Part shown: one piece after another, positions 1-5,467 of the stretch
Layout of the letters: each line of letters opens with the position of its first letter
Position numbering within the stretch: the first letter of the stretch is position 1
NCBI GenBank assembly: GCA_029936705.1
Contig: JAPYSD010000061.1
Span: forward strand, 1-11,201
Direction: 5' to 3'
DNA from: Croceicoccus sp.
Lineage (GTDB): Bacteria; Pseudomonadota; Alphaproteobacteria; Sphingomonadales; Sphingomonadaceae
DNA length: 11,201 nucleotides
The notes under the pieces: model-generated
Databases searched by the model: none
The model's input: the letters and a program-made list of their open reading frames with translations, nothing else
Told to the model about the DNA's origin: nothing
Program-made: the position numbers and the translations under genes

Positions 1-528
1 CAATAGCCTTGACCGGGTGGTGCGGTTGGGGGTGGAGATGACCATCAGCCCGCCCTCTGCCAGCCGGTCCTGAAGCTGGTGCACGAAGGCGCCCTTGTCG
101 GCGACATGCTCGATCACTTCCATCGCGGTGACGAGGTCGAACCGGCCCGCGGGCAGTTCGGCCAGCTCGCCCGCGTGATAGGTGATGTCCAGCCCGCCGG
201 CACCGGCATGCGCCTGCGCCGCGCCGATATTCTCTGCCGCGGCGTCCACGCCCGTCACCTTGGCGCCCAGACGTGCCAGCGGTTCGCACAGCAGGCCCGC
301 GCCGCAGCCGACGTCCAGTGCGTTCCTGCCCGCCAGCGGATGGCGCGCGCGGACGTCGCCGCCCCAGTGCAGGTCGACCGCCTCGCGGATGAAGCCCAGC
401 CGGACCGGGTTCAGCCGGTGCAGCATCGCGGAGGAGCCTTGCGGATCCCACCAGTCCGCCGCCAGCGCGCCGAAATGGGCCGCTTCCTCGGGCCGGATGG
501 TTACAGGTGATATTGTTGCATTGGCCAT
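1..528 (-). CDS. ubiG: UbiG, ubiquinone O-methyltransferase (3' end cut by the window edge)
   Basis: SAM-dependent methyltransferase that carries out both O-methylation steps of ubiquinone biosynthesis, at the cytoplasmic face of the membrane. The first 176 residues are present; the family is usually about 240-250 residues, so roughly 70 C-terminal residues lie outside. Seen: the N-terminal HFGALAADWWDPQGSS stretch (residues 18-33) typical of UbiG, the methyltransferase motif I LDVGCGAGLL (71-80), an acidic residue ending the next strand (GVD, 93-95), the EVIEHV motif (137-142) and STPNRT (165-170), which matches the T-x-NRT segment of UbiG enzymes. The start is the ATG at 528: AAGGG lies 6 nt upstream (complement of 535-539), and an overlapping ATG at 533 is in another frame. 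The gene is divergent from lysC with 82 bp between starts. The UbiG assignment follows from the combined motifs. A generic class I methyltransferase is less likely because of the N-terminal block. Confidence 0.93.
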   Translation of the reverse strand, partial: MANATISPVTIRPEEAAHFGALAADWWDPQGSSAMLHRLNPVRLGFIREAVDLHWGGDVRARHPLAGRNALDVGCGAGLLCEPLARLGAKVTGVDAAAENIGAAQAHAGAGGLDITYHAGELAELPAGRFDLVTAMEVIEHVADKGAFVHQLQDRLAEGGLMVISTPNRTTRSRLL

Positions 529-610
529 GCCATACCCTTAACAGCGCGCAGTTCGAACGGCCAGCATTCGCGTGGCCATCCTGGCAGACAGACAGAGAAG
601 GCGAAGCATA
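529..610. other. ubiG-lysC divergent intergenic region
   Basis: Only 82 bp separate the two divergent start codons, so both promoters must lie here or overlap the coding ends. I could not find a -35/-10 pair with good matches on either strand. The lysC Shine-Dalgarno (AGAGAAGG, 594-601) and the ubiG Shine-Dalgarno (complement of 535-539) are the only elements I can support. Confidence 0.5.
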
Positions 611-1879
611 GTGGCCCGCATCGTGATGAAGTTCGGCGGCACCTCGATGGCGGGGACGGAGCGTATTCGCCGCGTCGCCAATATCGTGCGCCGCCAGCAG
701 GCCGCGGGGCACGAGGTGGCGGTCGTCGTATCGGCCATGGCGGGCGAGACCGACCGGCTGGTCAATTTCTGCCGCGAGGCGAATCCGCTGTACGATCCGG
801 CCGAATACGACGTGGTGGTCGCCAGCGGCGAGCAGATCACGAGCGGGCTGCTGGCGCTGACGCTGCAGGCGCTGGGCTGCAAGGCGCGGTCCTGGCTGGG
901 CTGGCAGGTCCCGATCCACACCGACAACGCGCATGCCAAGGCGCGCATCGGCGAAATCGACGCAGGCCAGATGATCGCCAGCATGCAGGCGGGCGAGATC
1001 GCGGTGATCCCGGGATTCCAGGGCCTGGCCGAGGATGGCCGCGTCGCGACATTGGGCCGCGGGGGCAGCGATACCAGCGCGGTGGCCGTCGCCGCCGCAG
1101 TCAAGGCCGACCGCTGCGACATCTATACCGATGTCGACGGCGTCTACACCACCGACCCGCGCATCGTCGCCAAGGCGCGCAAGCTGAAGGCCGTGACGTT
1201 CGAGGAAATGCTCGAGCTGGCCTCGGTCGGGTCCAAGGTGCTCCAGACCCGGTCGGTCAGCCTTGCGATGAAGGAAAAGGTACCCGTCCAGGTGCTGTCG
1301 TCGTTCATCGACGACGACGCGCCCTTGGCCGATGAATTGCCCGGAACGCTGATCGTCAGCGAGGAAGAGCTTGAAGGACTCGACATGGAAAGCCAGCTGA
1401 TCACCGGCATCGCCGCCGACAAGAACGAAGCCAAGGTCATACTGACCCGCGTGCCCGACCGCCCCGGCGCGGTGGCCAGCGTGTTCACCCCGCTTGCGGC
1501 GGCGAACATCAACGTCGACATGATCATCCAGAACGTGGGCCGCGAAAAGGGCGAGACCGACGTGACCTTTACCGTGCCGGGCGCCGACCTGGTGCGCACG
1601 CAGGCGCTGCTGGAAGAGCACAAGCCGCAGATCGGGTTCAACCGCATCATCACCGATCCCAAGGTCGCGAAGATCAGCGTCGTGGGCGTGGGCATGCGCA
1701 GCCACGCGGGCATCGCCAGCACCATGTTCAAGGCGCTGGCCGACCGCGGCATCAACATCCAGGCAATCTCGACCAGCGAGATCAAGGTGTCCGTCCTGAT
1801 CGACGAGGACGAGACCGAGCTGGCCGTGCGCGTGCTGCACACCGCCTATGGGCTGGACGCGGTCGACGACGCCGCCTGA
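611..1879 (+). CDS. lysC: LysC, aspartate kinase with two C-terminal ACT domains
   Basis: Phosphorylates L-aspartate with ATP, the first step toward lysine/diaminopimelate, threonine, methionine and isoleucine; cytosolic. The protein is 422 residues, the usual length of monofunctional aspartokinases. The amino-acid kinase domain has KFGGTS (7-12, nucleotide/aspartate binding), HTDNAHA (103-109), IPGFQG (133-138), GRGGSD (149-154) and YTDVDGVYTTDPR (172-184). Two ACT domains follow at about 265-340 (DRPGAVASVF, 283-292; NVDMIIQ, 301-307) and 350-415 (GMRSHAGIAS, 361-370; INIQAISTSEIKVS, 381-394). They are the expected site of feedback inhibition by lysine and threonine. The GTG start at 611 is chosen because an AGAAGG-like Shine-Dalgarno lies about 9 nt upstream and the product begins MARIVMKFGG. 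An in-frame GTG at 572 would add 13 basic residues with no family support. An internal ATG at 1385 with its own ribosome site is listed separately. No homoserine dehydrogenase domain is fused. Confidence 0.97.
   Translation: MARIVMKFGGTSMAGTERIRRVANIVRRQQAAGHEVAVVVSAMAGETDRLVNFCREANPLYDPAEYDVVVASGEQITSGLLALTLQALGCKARSWLGWQVPIHTDNAHAKARIGEIDAGQMIASMQAGEIAVIPGFQGLAEDGRVATLGRGGSDTSAVAVAAAVKADRCDIYTDVDGVYTTDPRIVAKARKLKAVTFEEMLELASVGSKVLQTRSVSLAMKEKVPVQVLSSFIDDDAPLADELPGTLIVSEEELEGLDMESQLITGIAADKNEAKVILTRVPDRPGAVASVFTPLAAANINVDMIIQNVGREKGETDVTFTVPGADLVRTQALLEEHKPQIGFNRIITDPKVAKISVVGVGMRSHAGIASTMFKALADRGINIQAISTSEIKVSVLIDEDETELAVRVLHTAYGLDAVDDAA
1373..1387 (+). promoter_or_regulatory. Internal ribosome site and in-frame ATG within lysC (candidate beta-subunit start)
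   Basis: GAAGGA at 1373-1378 is followed by 6 nt and then an ATG (1385-1387) in the lysC frame, at residue 259. Translation from here would give a 164-residue protein containing only the two ACT domains. In Bacillus subtilis and Corynebacterium glutamicum, lysC makes a separate beta subunit from an in-frame internal start at about residue 250. Here the sequence shows only the site; its use is inferred. Confidence 0.45.
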
Positions 1880-1893
1880 GCAGCCGGTCAAAG

Positions 1894-1917
1894 GGGCTCG
1901 GTTCCGCGAACCCGCCC
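1894..1917 (+). terminator. Weak hairpin downstream of lysC
   Basis: GGGC (1894-1897) pairs with GCCC (1914-1917) and GGTTC (1900-1904) with GAACC (1908-1912), around a CGC loop, with a small internal loop between the two stems. It starts 14 nt after the lysC stop and is followed by TTCTCCC rather than a clear T run. It may end lysC transcription, but the support is modest. Confidence 0.33.
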
Positions 1918-1940
1918 TTCTCCCAAAACGACATGCAGAA

Positions 1941-1970
1941 ACCCCCGCCAGGCTTGCGCCGGGCGGGGGT
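1941..1970 (-). terminator. Strong hairpin terminator after the cytochrome c gene
   Basis: ACCCCCGCC (1941-1949) pairs with GGCGGGGGT (1962-1970). After one mismatch, GGC (1951-1953) pairs with GCC (1958-1960), giving a 12-bp stem and a TTGC loop. Read on the minus strand it lies 35 nt past the cytochrome stop and runs into TTTCT, a short T tract. It sits between two convergent genes and could also block read-through from lysC, though the plus side has no T run. Confidence 0.6.
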
Positions 1971-2005
1971 CCCTGGTGATTCGCTTCTCGCCTGTCCGGC
2001 GCCGA

Positions 2006-2662
2006 TTAGTCGACCGGCGCGGTCGTGCCCGTGTCCGCCGCCACTTCGGGAATGGTCCCGGCGCTGGCGTCCGATGCCTCGGTGCTGACTGTGTTGGGCT
2101 CGTCCACCGCGTCGCCTGCCGCCGCGTCGTCGGCCGGGGCTTCCTCGACCGCGGGCAGCGGCAGGTTCGAACCCATGCTGTTGAGATAGGCGATGATGTT
2201 GGCGCGGTCTTCGGGATTGCCGAGGCCCGCGAAGCTCATCTTGGTGCCGTTCGCGAAATTGCGCGGGCTGGTCAGCCACGCGTCCATGTTCTCGAACGTC
2301 CAGCTTCCGCCGTGGCCCGACAGCGCCGAAGAGAACGCATAGCCGTTCTTGCCCTCGCCGATGGGTTCGCCCATCGTGCCGTAGAGATTGGGGCCGATGC
2401 CGTTCGCGCCGCCCTGCTCGATGGTGTGGCACGCGGTGCACTTGGCGAACACCGCCTCGCCCTTGGCGACGTCGGCGGTCGACAGCAGCATGGCCAGCGA
2501 GGGGCCCTGTTCGCCGCCCTCTTCCTCGACGCCTTCGATGACATAGCCCAGCTTTTCGGGGCGTTCGCTGTCGAAGATATGGCCGCTGATGCTGGACAGG
2601 CCCAGGGCGACGACGCCGCCGAACAGGGTCCAGCCGAAGATGGTATTGGTTCTGCCGTCCAT
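2006..2662 (-). CDS. Membrane-anchored c-type cytochrome (CycM / cytochrome c552-like)
   Basis: Electron carrier expected to pass electrons from the bc1 complex to a terminal oxidase while tethered to the periplasmic face of the inner membrane. The protein is 218 residues. Residues 8-30 form a hydrophobic helix without a convincing cleavage site, so it reads as an anchor. An acidic linker follows (43-52, EGVEEEGGEQ). The single heme c domain has CTACH at 75-79 (two Cys for heme, H79 as axial ligand), GIGPNLYG (88-95) and TKMSFAGL (140-147), whose M142 is the likely second axial ligand. The domain ends near residue 168. The last 48 residues are rich in Ala, Asp, Glu and Pro and look disordered. 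The ATG at 2662 is the start; the same frame stays open far upstream, but that part is antisense to pheA. The Shine-Dalgarno is poor (GGA 13 nt away), whereas a GATAAT box lies 7 nt upstream. Divergent from pheA and convergent with lysC. Confidence 0.93.
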   Translation of the reverse strand: MDGRTNTIFGWTLFGGVVALGLSSISGHIFDSERPEKLGYVIEGVEEEGGEQGPSLAMLLSTADVAKGEAVFAKCTACHTIEQGGANGIGPNLYGTMGEPIGEGKNGYAFSSALSGHGGSWTFENMDAWLTSPRNFANGTKMSFAGLGNPEDRANIIAYLNSMGSNLPLPAVEEAPADDAAAGDAVDEPNTVSTEASDASAGTIPEVAADTGTTAPVD

Positions 2663-2669
2663 CAGAGAA

Positions 2670-2675
2670 ATTATC
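2670..2675 (-). promoter_or_regulatory. -10-like box just upstream of the cytochrome c start
   Basis: The minus strand reads GATAAT (5 of 6 match to TATAAT), ending 7 nt before the ATG at 2662. A transcript from it would begin at or next to the start codon. The hexamer 17 bp further upstream is a poor -35 (GTCAAC), so this is a weak call. Confidence 0.3.
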
Positions 2676-2769
2676 CGTCTGCGAGTGCGCGCGTTGACGC
2701 GTTCGTGAAAAGATGCGTTGTTTCGGGGCCGATATGGCTCGCGCGCCGCTCTAAATAAGGGTTCGGCGC

Positions 2770-2880
2770 ATGACAAGGGCGTTTCACGCCCCGACGCGAT
2801 TCGTTTGCGCCTTTCGCCGTGCCGCCGGCGGCCAAGGCCACTTGCCCAAAGCACTTGGCAGCCGCGCGGCAAGCCCTTAA
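2770..2880 (+). CDS. Small ORF in the pheA leader (possible leader peptide)
   Basis: A 36-codon ORF in a different frame from pheA. AAGGG (2757-2761) precedes its ATG by 8 nt, a better ribosome site than pheA itself has. Phe codons occur at positions 5, 11 and 15 (TTT 2782, TTC 2800, TTT 2812). The TAA stop (2878-2880) is 10 nt before the pheA ATG and lies in the loop of a hairpin. The remainder is Ala/Arg/Gly-rich with no family I recognise. Enterobacterial pheL leader peptides are far richer in Phe, so this could equally be a chance ORF in GC-rich DNA. It is listed because position, ribosome site and hairpins agree. Confidence 0.3.
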   Translation: MTRAFHAPTRFVCAFRRAAGGQGHLPKALGSRAASP

Positions 2881-2888
2881 CGGCTTGC
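2869..2888 (+). promoter_or_regulatory. Hairpin abutting the pheA start codon
   Basis: GCAAGCC (2869-2875) pairs perfectly with GGCTTGC (2882-2888) around a CTTAAC loop. Two more pairs form beyond a single bulged G (2868). The stem ends 2 nt before the pheA ATG, so it would cover the ribosome-binding region. Its 5' arm overlaps GGCAAG (2868-2873), which could instead pair with CTTGCC (2841-2846); the two structures exclude each other. Confidence 0.4.
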
Positions 2889-2890
2889 GC

Positions 2891-3805
2891 ATGAACGCGC
2901 CCCCCCCTCCCAAGGCCAGCCCCTATGCCGCACCGGCGATGGCGCTGGTAAAGAAGATGACCCAGGCCGCCCTGGACGATCCCGCGCGGGCGGTGTCGTT
3001 CCAGGGGGCGCCGGGCGCCAATTCGCATATCGCGGCGCTGACTTTCGATCCCGATTGCCTGCCGATGCCGTGCTTCTCGTTCGCGGACGCGATCGACGCG
3101 GTAAAGGAAGGGCGCGCCGCGCGAGCGATCATCCCGATCGAGAATTCGCATAACGGGCGCGTGGCCGACATTCATTTCCTGCTGCCGGAATCGGGACTTG
3201 CGATCACCGGCGAGCATTTCATGGAGATCCATCATCACCTGATGGGGCTGGGCGAAGGTCCGTTTCGCGCGGTGATGAGCCATCCGCAGGCGCTGGGCCA
3301 GTGCCGCCACCGGCTGCGGGCCGACGGGCTGGTACCGATGGACCACGCCGACACCGCGGGCGCCGCCGCCACGGTGTTCGAGCAGCAGGACCCCGGCCTT
3401 GCCGCCATCGCGCCCGAGATGGCGGCAGAGCTCTATGGCCTGAAGATCGTTGCGCGCGAGATCGAGGATGCGCGCGACAACATGACCCGCTTCGTCGTGC
3501 TGGCCAAGGACGCGCTGGACCCGGCGACGATCGCGGGGCCGGCCATGACGACCTTCGTGTTCGAGGTGCGCAACATCCCCGCCGCGCTGTACAAGGCGCT
3601 GGGCGGGTTCGCGACCAATGGCGTCAACATGACCAAGCTGGAAAGCTATCAGAAGGGGGCGGCCTTTGCCGCGACCGAGTTCTACGCTGATATCGTGGGG
3701 GCGCCCGGCCAGCCCGCGGTCGACCGCGCGATGGAGGAGCTGGGCTTCTATTCCAAGCACCTGCGCATGCTGGGCACCTATCCGCAGGCGCGCGAGCGCG
3801 GCTGA
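2891..3805 (+). CDS. pheA: PheA, prephenate dehydratase (monofunctional) with ACT domain
   Basis: Converts prephenate to phenylpyruvate, the committed step to phenylalanine; cytosolic. The protein is 304 residues. The catalytic periplasmic-binding-protein-like domain spans about 33-210: FQGAPGANS (37-45), IPIENSHNGR (81-90), HPQALGQC (131-138), and the invariant TRF catalytic motif in DNMTRF (196-201). The ACT domain (about 219-295) carries NIPAALYKALGGFA (228-241) and LESYQ (250-254), the usual Phe-binding segment. There is no chorismate mutase domain, unlike the E. coli P-protein. The ATG at 2891 is preferred; the in-frame GTG at 2819 would add 24 residues outside the domain. No clear Shine-Dalgarno precedes 2891, so translation may depend on the upstream small ORF. 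GNAT follows 24 nt later and may be co-transcribed. Feedback inhibition by Phe is the family norm. Confidence 0.96.
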   Translation: MNAPPPPKASPYAAPAMALVKKMTQAALDDPARAVSFQGAPGANSHIAALTFDPDCLPMPCFSFADAIDAVKEGRAARAIIPIENSHNGRVADIHFLLPESGLAITGEHFMEIHHHLMGLGEGPFRAVMSHPQALGQCRHRLRADGLVPMDHADTAGAAATVFEQQDPGLAAIAPEMAAELYGLKIVAREIEDARDNMTRFVVLAKDALDPATIAGPAMTTFVFEVRNIPAALYKALGGFATNGVNMTKLESYQKGAAFAATEFYADIVGAPGQPAVDRAMEELGFYSKHLRMLGTYPQARERG

Positions 3806-3829
3806 ACTGCACGGGGGGCGCCTTTTCGC

Positions 3830-4354
3830 ATGACCGGATTCCACCTGCGCGATGCCGCCGCCAGCGACGCACCTGCCCTCTCGGCGCTGGGGCGCGACAG
3901 TTTCGTGGCCGCTTTCGGTCATCTCTATCGGCCCGATGACCTGGCCCGGTTCCTGGACGAGGTGCACGATCTCGCCACCGTGGCCGCGCAGATCGCCGAT
4001 CCGGGCTATCTGCACCGGCTGGCCGTGGACGATGCGGGCCGCCTGCTGGGCTATTGCAAGCTGGAGGCGGTCAGCTCCTATGCCGGACATTCGGACGCAA
4101 GCGCGCCGCTGGGCCTCAGCCAGCTGTATACCGATCCGGCGATGACGGGGCGCGGGCTGGGCGGGGCGCTGATGGACTGGACGCTGGCCACCGCGCGGGC
4201 GCGGGGCTGCGACGCCGTGCAGCTATCGGTGTGGAGCGAGAATACCGGCGCGCAGCGGTTCTACCAGCGGCACGGGTTCGCCAAGATCGCCGACATCGAT
4301 TTCTGGGTCGGCAGCCACCGCGACGACGAGTTCCTCTACGAACTGCGGCTCTGA
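3830..4354 (+). CDS. GNAT-family N-acetyltransferase
   Basis: Expected to move an acetyl group from acetyl-CoA to an amine; the substrate cannot be read from the sequence. The protein is 174 residues. The GNAT core shows the beta4 strand SQLYTDP (97-103), the pyrophosphate-binding loop MTGRGLGGALM (105-115) and motif B, with SVWSENTGAQRFYQRHGF (133-150) ending in the common F-Y-x-R-x-G-F pattern. The N-terminal half (ASDAPALSALGRDSF, 11-25) fits the first helices of the fold. The ATG at 3830 is 24 nt after the pheA stop; a G run at 3813-3818 is the only ribosome-site candidate. It is probably read with pheA, but nothing indicates a role in Phe synthesis. The gene converges on zntB with 4 bp between the stop codons. 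The RimI-like architecture is general to GNATs and does not imply a ribosomal protein target. Confidence 0.86.
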   Translation: MTGFHLRDAAASDAPALSALGRDSFVAAFGHLYRPDDLARFLDEVHDLATVAAQIADPGYLHRLAVDDAGRLLGYCKLEAVSSYAGHSDASAPLGLSQLYTDPAMTGRGLGGALMDWTLATARARGCDAVQLSVWSENTGAQRFYQRHGFAKIADIDFWVGSHRDDEFLYELRL

Positions 4355-4358
4355 CCGG

Positions 4359-5372
4359 TCACAGCCATTTCCAGCGCCAGAACAGGAACAGCTGCACCGC
4401 CAGGATGGCCGTGCACAGGCCGACGACTTCCCAGAACGCGTTGTTGTCCTCGACCCCCGGCATGCCGCCGACGTTGATTCCCATCAGCCCGGTCAGGAAG
4501 CTGAGAGGCAGGAAGATGCCCGCCACGATGGTCAGCATGTAGGTCGCCTTCTCGCTGCTGGCGACGGCGCGGGCGCGGATCTCGTCCTGCAGCACGACCG
4601 CGCTTTCCATCGATATGTCGATGTCGTCGAGATAGCGGCGCAGGCGTTCGATGGTCTCGGCGATCTCGCGCCGGTCGTGATCCTCGAACCAGGATGGCGC
4701 GTCGCGGCTGATCCGCTCCAGCGCCTCGTGCTGCGGGCTCATGTGGCGTTTCAGAGCAAGGCAGTTGCGGCGGATCGTGGTGATCCTTGGCAGGACATTC
4801 TCGGGATCCTCGTCCGGGTCTTCCTGCTCCAGCTCGTCGATATGGTCGTTCATGTCGATGATCGACCGGCTCATCCGCGCGATCATGTGCTCGGTCAGCT
4901 GGGTGATCAGCGAACCGGCGTCGGTCGGGCCGATGCCGCGATCGATCTCGGCCAGCGTGTCGCGCGGCGTCTGCAGCCGTTCGCGGCGCAGCGTGATCAG
5001 CCGCCGCCCGTCGCACCACAACTGCATGGAGACCATGTCCTCGGGCTCGGCATTGGGGTTGAAGTTGATGCCGCGCAGCGTGGCGACCAGCGTCTCCCCC
5101 TCGCGGAATGCGCGCGGGCGGGTGCGGTCGCTGACCAGCAGCTCCGCGGTCGGCTCGGGTATGCCGATCGTGTTTTCCAGCCAGTCCTGCACCCCCGGCT
5201 GGTTGCGGCAGATATGCATCCAGAGCACTTCGTCGGGCCCGTGTCCGGACGGCGTCCAGCCGCGTGCCTCCTCCCAGCCGAGAGGCCGCCCGCCGCCCTT
5301 GCCGTCGAGCACGCGCGCGAACAGCAATGCATCCTCGCTGGTCTGGTCGTCGTAGAGTTGTGGCTCGTCCAA
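4359..5372 (-). CDS. zntB: ZntB/CorA-family metal ion transporter
   Basis: Inner-membrane pentameric channel-type transporter of the CorA superfamily, most like ZntB (zinc). The protein is 337 residues. The large cytoplasmic N-terminal domain (1-275) is alpha-helical toward its end, with long charged helices at about 157-275. Two membrane helices lie at the C terminus, about 279-299 and 313-332. Between them is LMGINVGGMPG (296-306): the family signature GMN appears as GIN, and the following VGGMPG resembles ZntB rather than CorA. The chain ends WRWKWL. The start is the TTG at 5372, because AAGGAG lies 8 nt upstream (complement of 5381-5386) and the product begins MDEPQLY. An upstream in-frame start near 5492 would overlap the ispG start region and is unlikely. 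The gene is divergent from ispG and convergent with the GNAT gene. Zinc specificity is inferred from family resemblance only. Confidence 0.88.
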   Translation of the reverse strand: MDEPQLYDDQTSEDALLFARVLDGKGGGRPLGWEEARGWTPSGHGPDEVLWMHICRNQPGVQDWLENTIGIPEPTAELLVSDRTRPRAFREGETLVATLRGINFNPNAEPEDMVSMQLWCDGRRLITLRRERLQTPRDTLAEIDRGIGPTDAGSLITQLTEHMIARMSRSIIDMNDHIDELEQEDPDEDPENVLPRITTIRRNCLALKRHMSPQHEALERISRDAPSWFEDHDRREIAETIERLRRYLDDIDISMESAVVLQDEIRARAVASSEKATYMLTIVAGIFLPLSFLTGLMGINVGGMPGVEDNNAFWEVVGLCTAILAVQLFLFWRWKWL

Positions 5373-5380
5373 GAATGCGT

Positions 5381-5386
5381 CTCCTT
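5381..5386 (-). promoter_or_regulatory. zntB ribosome-binding site that sets a TTG start
   Basis: The minus strand reads AAGGAG, a full match to the anti-Shine-Dalgarno core, 8 nt before TTG (5372-5370). No ATG or GTG start lies in frame at a suitable distance, so this site decides the start codon. Confidence 0.75.
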
Positions 5387-5399
5387 TGCGCGAATTGAT

Positions 5400-5465
5400 G
5401 GCAAATCGCGGCAATTCAGGCAAATGCGTCTTTGCCCCTGTATCGAAGCGGCTGTATAGGCAAAG
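5400..5465. repeat. GGCAA repeat cluster in the zntB-ispG divergent region
   Basis: GGCAAA (5400-5405), GGCAAT (5410-5415) and GGCAAA (5419-5424) form direct repeats about 10 and 9 bp apart, close to one DNA turn. TTTGCC (5431-5436) is an inverted copy and GGCAAA (5459-5464) a further direct copy. The 5419 and 5431 copies form a hairpin with a 6-nt loop. CTTTGCC (5430-5436) can instead pair with GGCAAAG (5459-5465), just before the ispG ATG. It may be an operator for a divergent promoter or a structured leader. Confidence 0.4.
5432..5460 (+). promoter_or_regulatory. Candidate ispG promoter
   Basis: TTGCCC (5432-5437, 4 of 6 match to TTGACA) and TATAGG (5455-5460, 4 of 6 match to TATAAT) are separated by exactly 17 bp. 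The -10 box ends 7 nt before the ispG ATG, so transcription would start at or beside it. The -35 lies inside the GGCAA repeat cluster. Confidence 0.42.
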
Positions 5466-5467
5466 CC

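Noticed and set aside
2821..2832. GCCGCCGGCGGC palindrome upstream of pheA
   Set aside because: A GC-only palindrome is expected often at this composition; I could not tie it to the proposed leader structures.
2663..4090. A very long open frame on the minus strand continuing upstream of the cytochrome start, antisense to pheA
   Set aside because: High-GC codon bias leaves the opposite strand open. The translation is Arg/His/Gln-rich with no family features, and real pheA motifs lie on the plus strand.
4353..4360. GACCGGTC palindrome spanning the convergent stop codons of the GNAT gene and zntB
   Set aside because: An 8-bp palindrome is common in GC-rich DNA, and here its bases are set by the two stop codons and flanking codons. 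It makes no useful terminator stem.
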